The notes under the pieces were generated by a model, which did no database searches, was not told the origin of the DNA, and worked only from the letters and a program-made list of their open reading frames with translations. DNA of 64,000 nucleotides from Ancylomarina sp048268005 (GTDB lineage Bacteria > Bacteroidota > Bacteroidia > Bacteroidales > Marinifilaceae), in NCBI GenBank assembly GCA_048268005.1, contig JBLWWJ010000006.1, forward strand, positions 1 to 64,000, in the 5' to 3' direction. Below are positions 53,047 to 60,269 of this stretch, one piece after another. Both the position numbers and the translations under genes were made by a program. Numbering within the stretch: the stretch's first letter is position 1; every line of letters begins with the position of its first letter.

Positions 53047-55584
53047 ATGGTAAAAAATAAAGATCCACACATTAGGATAAAAGTGATTACTGGTTATCTG
53101 GTATTACTGATAGCTATTGTAAGTGCAGGGCTTATTGGTCACTCTAGTTATAAGAGGTTGATGAATTCTGTTTCACAACTCTCCAAGCCTGATGCCGAGA
53201 TCTCTCGTATGAATCATCTTCTTACCGATCTTTCGGAAGCTGAAAATCATATTCGAGTGTATTCTTTGACCAAAAAGAGCCAATACCTGGGGCTGTTTGG
53301 GGAAAAAGTTGAGTCTATAAAAAATGAGCTGGATTCTTTGCGATTAAGTAATATTAAGAATACGCATTCAATTCAAATGATTGATTCGATGATTTATTTG
53401 ATTGGTGTTCGTTCCAAAAAATTAAATGCCTTTGCCCGAATTAAAAAAGCTAAAGAAGGTATAAACTATACTGAACAAGCATTGAAAGAACTGAGTGATG
53501 CTTCTAAGTATTCCCGGGATGAGTTTGAAAGTTCGATAACAAAACGGACCATAGTCGATACAATAAAGAAAATTAAGAAAAAGATCGATAAACCTAAGAG
53601 TTTCCTGGGAATTAGGTTTGGAAAGAAAAAAGAATCCAAGTACGAAGTTGTTGATCGTGTGATTGAACGCCAAGAGGTAGGAATTGATAGTAGCTTTATC
53701 TTAAAACAAGATAGTCTTTTCAATAGTTTTAAGGAAGAATTAGAGTCATCTCGTAGGAAAGAGCAAAAGGCTCGTGAAAGATTAATGTATGAAGAACTCA
53801 AACTTGTTGATGAAAACTCGATCATACTGCAGAAGATAAGGAAGCTACTAAGTGAGCTTGAGCAACAACAAATCAGAGATATTACACAAAAAGTTAGTCA
53901 AACAGAACAAATAGCTAAGGATTCCATTATACTCATTACCATTGTCATTATTGTTGGGTTTATTTTTGGAGTATTATTCATCCTTTTCACCCTACTCGAC
54001 CTTTCAAAATCAGATTATCTGAAAAAGCAGCTTATTCTTGCCAAGGGGAAAGCAGAAAAATTAGCCAAAGTAAAAGAGGAATTTCTTGCATCTATGAGCC
54101 ATGAGATTAGAACGCCTTTAAATGCATTGATTGGTTTTTCCCGACAGCTTGAAAAAACGGAGATGAATACGGAACAGAGCAAGTATGTGGAAGTCATTGG
54201 AAATTCTTCAAACCACCTATTGGGTATTGTAAATGATATTCTTGATTTTGCAAAAATTGAAGCAGGTAAGCTCGTCATTGAGAAGCAAAACTTTGAACCT
54301 AAGAACTTGGTTCATGATGTATACAGCTTGTTGAGTGATTCCGCCCATAAAAAGAACTTAAACTTCTCATGGACCTATGAAGGTGAAGAGCAGTATTTCT
54401 TTGAAAGTGATCCGTTTCGTTTAAAACAAATCTTGTTGAACTTAGGTTCCAATGCTATCAAATTTACCGAAGAAGGTTCTGTAAGTATTAAAGCAGTAAT
54501 GGAATCAAAAGATGATAGATACAGGTTTAAAGTCAGCTTGATTGATACGGGTATTGGAATTTCATCAGACAAATTAGAACATGTTTTCGAAGATTTTAGT
54601 CAGGCAGAATCTTTCTCTGCAAGAAAATACGGTGGAACAGGTTTGGGCTTATCAATTAGTCGACGATTAGCCAGAATGCTAGGTGGCGATTTGCAGGTCA
54701 CTAGCGAGTTGAATAAGGGATCAGAATTTTGTTTGGATCTTCCAATTGTAAAGAGTGATATAATAAGTGAAGAGTCTGTTTTAGAAAAGATCACCGAAGT
54801 GCCCGATACATTGAAGCAAAAAAGGATATTGGTTGCTGAAGATGATGAATACAGTTCGCTACTGATGCAAACAATTTTTAAAGCTTGGAACCTTAATGCA
54901 AACTTTGTTGGTAATGGTTTGAAGGCCCTTGAATGCTTGAAAAAGACCAAGTATGATATTTTATTAACTGATATTCATATGCCAGAAATGGGAGGTGTCA
55001 ATCTATGCAAGCAGCTTAGAACAAATCTAAAATCAGCCATACCGATTATTGCTCTGACAGCGAATGTGCGTCAAGTTGATCTTGATAAGTATATTAAAGA
55101 AGGTATGTCAGCCTACTTATTGAAGCCTTTTGAAGAAGATGCTTTGCTGGAAATTTTGTGTGAGCAGTTGAAGCTTGAAATTGAGATGAGTCCTGTAGAG
55201 GACGTGGAATCAGTTTATGAAACCGATAAGTTTTTATTTGATTTATCAGAGATTGAGAAATTCACTGGCGGGGATAAAGCCCTCGTGAACCAGATCCTGA
55301 CTAGTTTTAAGAGAATCGCAAAAGAGAGTCTTCAGCTTCTTAAGGAAGCAAGTAGTAATAAGGATTATTCACAGATAGGTGAATTAGCACATCGGATGTT
55401 AAGCTCCTATCGTCAGCTTAAAATAAATTCAGCGAGTGAGATATTACTTAACTTGGAAAAAATGATTCATCAATCGCCCGACGAGCTAATGGGGGGAGAT
55501 GAGCTAAGCTGTGCTATCGATAAACTTGAGGAGATATCAAATCAAGTTTTTGAGCAGATTGATAACTTACAAAAGGAGGCTTGA
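53047..55584 (+). CDS. Hybrid sensor histidine kinase with receiver and Hpt domains
   Basis: An 845-residue membrane kinase. Transmembrane segments at about 11-31 and 293-316 enclose a periplasmic, mostly helical sensor. HisKA has the phospho-accepting His352 (MSHEIRTPLNAL). The ATPase domain carries LLNLGSNAIKF (N box, about 462), DTGIGIS and GGTGLGLSISRRLA. A receiver domain begins with ILVAEDDE (about 591), phospho-acceptor Asp642 in LLTDIHMPEMGG. The Hpt domain near the end contains His782 (AHRMLSSYRQL). It can thus run a full phosphorelay to a separate regulator. The adjacent NtrC-type regulator, convergent downstream, is the likely partner (inference). Start chosen at the ATG that follows the promoter box. 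Confidence 0.92.
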   Translation: MVKNKDPHIRIKVITGYLVLLIAIVSAGLIGHSSYKRLMNSVSQLSKPDAEISRMNHLLTDLSEAENHIRVYSLTKKSQYLGLFGEKVESIKNELDSLRLSNIKNTHSIQMIDSMIYLIGVRSKKLNAFARIKKAKEGINYTEQALKELSDASKYSRDEFESSITKRTIVDTIKKIKKKIDKPKSFLGIRFGKKKESKYEVVDRVIERQEVGIDSSFILKQDSLFNSFKEELESSRRKEQKARERLMYEELKLVDENSIILQKIRKLLSELEQQQIRDITQKVSQTEQIAKDSIILITIVIIVGFIFGVLFILFTLLDLSKSDYLKKQLILAKGKAEKLAKVKEEFLASMSHEIRTPLNALIGFSRQLEKTEMNTEQSKYVEVIGNSSNHLLGIVNDILDFAKIEAGKLVIEKQNFEPKNLVHDVYSLLSDSAHKKNLNFSWTYEGEEQYFFESDPFRLKQILLNLGSNAIKFTEEGSVSIKAVMESKDDRYRFKVSLIDTGIGISSDKLEHVFEDFSQAESFSARKYGGTGLGLSISRRLARMLGGDLQVTSELNKGSEFCLDLPIVKSDIISEESVLEKITEVPDTLKQKRILVAEDDEYSSLLMQTIFKAWNLNANFVGNGLKALECLKKTKYDILLTDIHMPEMGGVNLCKQLRTNLKSAIPIIALTANVRQVDLDKYIKEGMSAYLLKPFEEDALLEILCEQLKLEIEMSPVEDVESVYETDKFLFDLSEIEKFTGGDKALVNQILTSFKRIAKESLQLLKEASSNKDYSQIGELAHRMLSSYRQLKINSASEILLNLEKMIHQSPDELMGGDELSCAIDKLEEISNQVFEQIDNLQKEA

Positions 55585-55590
55585 TTCATT

Positions 55591-55830
55591 TTAAAGTTTT
55601 CCTCCCAGGAACATTCTGAAATATTTCGTATGCGAGTAGAAGGGAATATAGAAATCCCATCTGGATTCTTTTGTCAGATAGCTTAAAAACAAACCATCAA
55701 TTAGAGGTCTGAAGAACAAAAAATAGACTATCATGAATTGACCAATATCGAATTGGTCTTTGTAAATAAGTATGAGTGATGCACAAACTGTAAGATAGTA
55801 TAGTGTGAAGTCAAGAATTTTTCTCTTCAT
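55591..55830 (-). CDS. Small membrane protein, 79 residues
   Basis: Two to three hydrophobic segments (ILDFTLYYLTVCASLILIY, about 4-22; FMIVYFLFFRPLIDGLFLSYL, about 32-52), Arg/Lys-bearing ends, and no enzymatic motif. It lies 25 bases after the response regulator on the same strand, so the two may be co-transcribed. It converges with the kinase, whose stop is 7 bases away. Family not recognised; a link to the two-component system rests on position only. Confidence 0.55.
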   Translation of the reverse strand: MKRKILDFTLYYLTVCASLILIYKDQFDIGQFMIVYFLFFRPLIDGLFLSYLTKESRWDFYIPFYSHTKYFRMFLGGKL

Positions 55831-55855
55831 TATCAGTTTGGATTAGAATTTTTAA

Positions 55856-57190
55856 TTAGCCCTCAATACCATATTGCTTCATCTTAGTATAAAGTGTTTT
55901 TCTGTCAATATTGAGTAAGCGTGCTGCTTTTGATTTATTGCCGTTAACTTCTCTTAAAGTATCAATAATCTTATCTCTTTCGGTTGAGGCTTGAATCAAT
56001 TTTAAGTCCGTTGTATTGTCGGAAAGACTTGTCGTTTCCTGGTAGTTTAGAATTTCTGGAGGTAAAGCTGAGGTCTCAACACGTTCTCCTGTACTTAAAA
56101 GTAAGGCTCTTCTAACCACATTCCTAAGTTCTCTTAAGTTTCCAGGCCAATTGTAGGCTTTTAGTTTCTGAATAAACTCATCAGAAAAATGCAAGATGTT
56201 TTTATTGAGTTCCTGATTGGAAAGATTTAGGAAATTATCAGCGAACAACTTGATGTCTTCTTTTCTATCACGAAGAGCGGGAACTGATATTTTGAATTCG
56301 TTCAAGCGGTGGTATAAATCTTCTCTGAAATTAGCCCTATCAACCTCTTTAATTAAATCCTCATTGGTTGCAACAAGAATCCTAACATCAGTGTCAATAT
56401 CATCATTGCTACCCAGTTGTCTTATTTTTCTTTCTTGAATCGCTCTTAATAATTTGATTTGAATCTCATAGGATAAATTACCGATTTCATCCAGAAAGAG
56501 TGTGCCGCCTTTGGCAAATTCGAATTGACCTTTTTTATCCGTAATTGCACCGGTAAAAGCGCCTTTATTGTGACCAAAAAGTTCGCTGCCAGCCAATTCA
56601 TTTGATAAAGCACCACAATCCACTGCTACGAAGTTTTTATTCTTTCGGGCACTGGCCTCATGAATTCTTCGAGCAACGATTTCTTTTCCAGTACCACTTT
56701 CACCTTCGATAATCACAGACATATCCGTTGGTGCAACCAGACTGATATACTGATCGATTTGCACAGAATTGGGACTTTTGCCACGAATAAATTCAACTTT
56801 TTTCGTTTTATCTATTTTCTCAATCGTTTTAGATTTTTCTATTGCAGAATTAATAAGAACGAGAATTTCTTCAGGATTAAGGGGTTTGGTTATGTATTCG
56901 TAAGCTCCTAGTTTTATAGCATTCACAGCAGTGCGAATTTCAGCATATGATGTCATAATAATGACAGGCATGTGAGGATTCAAACTTTTAATTTGCTTGA
57001 GAAGATCAAGACCATTAATATCTGGTAAACGGAAATCACTAATGACCAGGTTTGGTTTAAAACTGCCAAACTTTTTTAATCCTTCATTGGCAGAAAAGGC
57101 GATATCAGATTCGAAACCTTTCTTATTAAGTAGGCCTTGAAGCATGATACAGATCGTAGGATCATCGTCTATAATGAGGATTTTATTCAT
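55856..57190 (-). CDS. Sigma-54-dependent NtrC-family response regulator
   Basis: A 444-residue activator. The receiver domain has Asp8-10 and phospho-acceptor Asp52 (VISDFRLPDING) with Thr80 and Lys102. The AAA+ domain has Walker A GESGTGKE (163-170) and GAFTGA (210-215), the loop that touches sigma-54, plus Walker B GGTLFLDEIGNL. The C-terminus is a Fis-type helix-turn-helix (NKSAARLLNIDRKTLYTKM). It binds DNA and opens RpoN promoters when phosphorylated. RpoN itself is not in the window. A -7 box lies 43-50 bases upstream, so it has its own promoter downstream of the riboswitch terminator. Confidence 0.95.
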   Translation of the reverse strand: MNKILIIDDDPTICIMLQGLLNKKGFESDIAFSANEGLKKFGSFKPNLVISDFRLPDINGLDLLKQIKSLNPHMPVIIMTSYAEIRTAVNAIKLGAYEYITKPLNPEEILVLINSAIEKSKTIEKIDKTKKVEFIRGKSPNSVQIDQYISLVAPTDMSVIIEGESGTGKEIVARRIHEASARKNKNFVAVDCGALSNELAGSELFGHNKGAFTGAITDKKGQFEFAKGGTLFLDEIGNLSYEIQIKLLRAIQERKIRQLGSNDDIDTDVRILVATNEDLIKEVDRANFREDLYHRLNEFKISVPALRDRKEDIKLFADNFLNLSNQELNKNILHFSDEFIQKLKAYNWPGNLRELRNVVRRALLLSTGERVETSALPPEILNYQETTSLSDNTTDLKLIQASTERDKIIDTLREVNGNKSKAARLLNIDRKTLYTKMKQYGIEG

Positions 57191-57232
57191 AATGAGCTTA
57201 TCGGGATGCTAAACAGTGAAAGTCAATTTAAA

Positions 57233-57240
57233 CAAAATTA
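57233..57240 (-). promoter_or_regulatory. -7 box of the response regulator gene
   Basis: TAATTTTG on the minus strand, between the riboswitch terminator and the regulator ATG. The leader would be about 36 bases. No -33 TTG seen. Confidence 0.5.
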
Positions 57241-57272
57241 ATTAAAAAGCTTTGACGGTTTACCATGAGTTT

Positions 57273-57322
57273 GAAAAAAAATAAAGGATTGTAAGCTTGC
57301 TATCGCAATTTTACAATCCTTA
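57273..57322 (-). terminator. Strong terminator after the cobalamin riboswitch
   Basis: On the minus strand AAGGATTGTAA, a 16-base loop and TTACAATCCTT form an 11-bp stem followed by TATTTTTTTTC. It ends the riboswitch transcript before the response regulator gene. Confidence 0.88.
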
Positions 57323-57448
57323 TAACAGTTACGTATGAATTTTCATGAGCAGATCTATGGCAAAGATCAACTCTGCTTGCGTCAAAAAAGTGAAAGGTTA
57401 CAGAGACTTTCTGCTTTTCTTACCCGAAAGCTAAACTCAAGATTATAG
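57323..57448 (-). ncRNA. Tail of the B12 RNA between aptamer and terminator
   Basis: This 126-base segment holds no gene. A hairpin GCTTT...AAAGC with loop CGGGTAAGA (57413-57431) sits where the P13 element of cobalamin riboswitches lies. CTCTG/CAGAG and GAAAG/CTTTC pairings follow. The only frames are a TTG-started 18-codon ORF (ending MKIHT) and an open frame without a start codon, so it is more likely RNA than protein. Confidence 0.5.
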
Positions 57449-57614
57449 GCAGGTCTTCTGGCTTATCTCAATTCTGAACACCTTCCCGCTCGCCTTAGGC
57501 GGACAGTGGTCTTTCGTTCAAAATACAGATCCGAATAATTTCGAATCAAGAATTACAGCTGCGGGGACAGCTCCTGTTTTTAACAGGATTCCCTATTATT
57601 CCTTTCGGAACCCA
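57449..57614 (-). ncRNA. Cobalamin (B12) riboswitch
   Basis: Read on the minus strand, the aptamer has GGTTCCGAAAGG and AATAGGGAATCC at the 5' side, the core AGGAGCTGTCCCCGCAGC followed by TGTAA, CACTGTCC, GCGGGAAGG, and the 3' hallmark AAGCCAGAAGACCTGCC (57449-57465). These match the class-I cobalamin riboswitch consensus in order and spacing. It normally controls B12 import or B12-dependent genes, but none follows. It begins about 60 bases after the penicillin-binding protein stop codon. A TAAACTTG near-match to the -7 box lies at about 57622-57629. Confidence 0.93.
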
Positions 57615-57674
57615 AATCGTTCTGCAAGTTTAATCAAAAATTGATAATTTGCCAACACTTCAATATGACTGATT

Positions 57675-60050
57675 TTAAAAGAAATCCTCTTCTTCAGATT
57701 CGATTAAACCATTATTTCTAGGATTAGCTGACTGTGTGTTACAATCCAAATCAATATTGAAACCTTCTGGCTTTTCAAAATTGCCTTTTGACATATTTAA
57801 AGATTCATCAGCATATACTTTTTGCATGTAGAGCCCCCAAATTGGAAGCGCCATATTAGCCCCCTGGCCCAATGAAATTCCTTCGAAGTGGATGGCTCTG
57901 TCTTCAGCACCTACCCAGACACCTGATACAAGATCTGGCGTAATCCCCATAAACCAACCGTCGGAATGATTTTGAGTGGTTCCTGTTTTACCTCCTATAG
58001 GATTGTAAAGGTTGTATTTCCATCCAAGACGTCTACCCGTTCCTTGTCTCACAACCCCTTGGAGAAGATTGGTCATTAAATAAGCTGTTTTAGCACTCAT
58101 CACTTCATGTTTCTGTGGGATAGAGCGAGCAACTTCATTTCCCTTGCTATCTTCAATTTTGGAGATAAAACGAGGTTTAATATAAACACCTTTGTTGGCA
58201 TAAGTTCCGTAGGCTCCAACCATTTCTCTAACCGTAATTTCTGATGTCCCAAGGAATATTGAAGGTACAGGATCTATTCGACTGATAATTCCCATCTTTT
58301 TAGCCATATTGACTATGGTTTGGGGTTTGAATTGTTTTAGCACCCAACCTGAAATATTGTTTACTGAATGAGCTAATCCCCACTTAAGCGTGACCATCTC
58401 TCCAGTTCGGGCACTGGTCGAATTTCGAGATGTCCATGTTGTTCCGTCCCCCACATCAAAAGTTTGTGCAATATTGGGTACTTTATCGCAGGGCGTTAAG
58501 CCTTCTTGCATGGCAACCGTATATAAGAAAGGTTTAATGATAGAACCAACTTGTCGTTTCCCCAGATTTACCATATCGTACATAAAGTGCTTGTAGTTTG
58601 GTCCTCCTACATAGGCTCTCACCTCGCCTGTTTGTGGCACCATAGACATAAAACCAGCTCTAAGGAAACCTTTATAATAAAGCATCGAATCGTTAGGTGA
58701 TAATATAGTATCACGCTCACCTTTCCAGGTGAAAATTCTCATCTGGGTAGGCGTTTCGAAAATACTTTTAATGGAATCAAGAGAAATATCTTTGTCCTTT
58801 AAAACACGATACCTTTCACTTCTTTTCATTGATAGGAATAGGTTTTTGTCTACAGCTTCATCATTCAGGTCATCGGAGAAAGGTGGATTTTTGTGAAATT
58901 TCTTCTCTTTATCGAAAGCAGCTTGCAAATCAAGTCCCAAATGTTCTTTGACGGCTTGCTCTGCATATTTTTGCATTCGCGAATCAATTGTGGTATAAAT
59001 TTTTAATCCGTCTCTATAAATATTGTAAGATTCACCATCTGCTTTTTTATTTTTATTACACCATCCGAAAAAAGGGTTATTTTTCCATTGCAGCGAATCT
59101 TCAATATATTTTTGTTTGTTCCACGATGGATAACGACTTCTGACGGGCTTTTTGGCCGTCAGGCTTGTTCTTAGATATTCTCTAAAGTAAGTTGCACTTC
59201 CTCTTCTATGGTCAACTTTTTGGTAATCCAGATTAAGAGGTAAAAGTTTTAAAGAATCGTATTGCTGTTGCTCAAGGTAATTATATTTCACCATTTGACT
59301 TAAAACAACATTACGTCTGTCTAAGGTCAGTTCCGGTCGGCGAAGTGGGTTAAAGTACGATGAGTTTTTAGCCATACCAACCAACATGGCTGATTGTTCA
59401 ATTTTTAACGAATCGGGAGTTGTATTAAAATAAACTCGGGCTGCAGATTTAATACCCACAGCTAAGTTTAAGAAATCGTATTTGTTTAAATACATGGTAA
59501 GAATTTCCTCTTTGGTATAAGATCGTTCCAGTTTAACAGCGATTACCCACTCACGAAATTTTCTAAACACCATATCGAGTTTGCTACTGAAACGCTCTCT
59601 AGGGAATAGCATTTTAGCTAACTGTTGCGAAAGTGTACTTCCTCCACCGGCATTTTTATTGGCCGTTACCAATCCTTTTGCAACTCGACCAAGACCGATT
59701 AAATCGATGCCTGAATGATCATAGAACCTAACATCTTCGGTTGCAACTAAAGCATGCACCATGTCTGGCGATAAATCTTCGTATTTCACAAAACTTCTAT
59801 TTTGGAAGTAGAATTTTCCAAGCAGAACGTTATCTACAGAATAAATTTCGGTAGCCAAGCTGTTTTTAGGATTTTCAAGCTCTTCGAAACTTGGCATAAA
59901 TCCAAAGTTTCCATTTGAAACACCCATAAAAAGAAAAATTACAGCTAATACTGCAGATGAGAACAGAGCCCAAAATGCAATAATATATTTTTTGAAATTT
60001 TTAGATCCTTTTGGTTTGCTTTCTGTTTTGTTAAGATCTGACTCGGTCAT
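57675..60050 (-). CDS. Penicillin-binding protein 1A (bifunctional)
   Basis: Class A PBP that polymerises and crosslinks peptidoglycan at the inner membrane, 791 residues. N-terminal basic tail and one membrane helix (about 24-43). The GT51 domain has ATEDVRFYDHSGID (catalytic Glu about 106) and GGGSTLSQQLAKMLF. The transpeptidase domain has the nucleophile in VGSIIKPF, SxN as HSVNNIS, and GGKTGTTQNHSDGWF. A long insertion sits between the two domains (about 280-480). No terminator separates it clearly from the riboswitch that starts about 60 bases later. Confidence 0.94.
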   Translation of the reverse strand: MTESDLNKTESKPKGSKNFKKYIIAFWALFSSAVLAVIFLFMGVSNGNFGFMPSFEELENPKNSLATEIYSVDNVLLGKFYFQNRSFVKYEDLSPDMVHALVATEDVRFYDHSGIDLIGLGRVAKGLVTANKNAGGGSTLSQQLAKMLFPRERFSSKLDMVFRKFREWVIAVKLERSYTKEEILTMYLNKYDFLNLAVGIKSAARVYFNTTPDSLKIEQSAMLVGMAKNSSYFNPLRRPELTLDRRNVVLSQMVKYNYLEQQQYDSLKLLPLNLDYQKVDHRRGSATYFREYLRTSLTAKKPVRSRYPSWNKQKYIEDSLQWKNNPFFGWCNKNKKADGESYNIYRDGLKIYTTIDSRMQKYAEQAVKEHLGLDLQAAFDKEKKFHKNPPFSDDLNDEAVDKNLFLSMKRSERYRVLKDKDISLDSIKSIFETPTQMRIFTWKGERDTILSPNDSMLYYKGFLRAGFMSMVPQTGEVRAYVGGPNYKHFMYDMVNLGKRQVGSIIKPFLYTVAMQEGLTPCDKVPNIAQTFDVGDGTTWTSRNSTSARTGEMVTLKWGLAHSVNNISGWVLKQFKPQTIVNMAKKMGIISRIDPVPSIFLGTSEITVREMVGAYGTYANKGVYIKPRFISKIEDSKGNEVARSIPQKHEVMSAKTAYLMTNLLQGVVRQGTGRRLGWKYNLYNPIGGKTGTTQNHSDGWFMGITPDLVSGVWVGAEDRAIHFEGISLGQGANMALPIWGLYMQKVYADESLNMSKGNFEKPEGFNIDLDCNTQSANPRNNGLIESEEEDFF

Positions 60051-60195
60051 ATGTTCTAAAATTAATTGTTGTTCGGCCTTATTAGTGTGTAATTGGTTCG
60101 TAAAAATAGTAAATAAAACAACAAATCTTATGAGTATGTTTTACTTCAAAATAAGACTCCTAAAATGAAGAGTTTTGAAAATTAGTATCATAAAA

Positions 60196-60228
60196 TTTGG
60201 AACTTAGGGCTCATATGTTTTTACTTTG
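60196..60228 (+). promoter_or_regulatory. Promoter of topA
   Basis: TTTG (60196-60199), a 21-base spacer and TTACTTTG (60221-60228), one base off the -7 consensus. Leader about 35 bases. Confidence 0.5.
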
Positions 60229-60269
60229 CACAAAATTTTAGAGCACGATTTTCCATAAATAGTGATGCA

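Noticed and set aside
57358..57420. 18-codon TTG-started ORF after the cobalamin aptamer (ends MKIHT)
   Set aside because: Too short, TTG start, no similarity; kept only as an alternative within the orphan riboswitch finding.
57650..57674. TTGGCA on the minus strand, considered as a sigma-54 -24 element before the riboswitch
   Set aside because: The sequence is TTGGCAAA without the conserved C, and no TTGC lies at the right distance.
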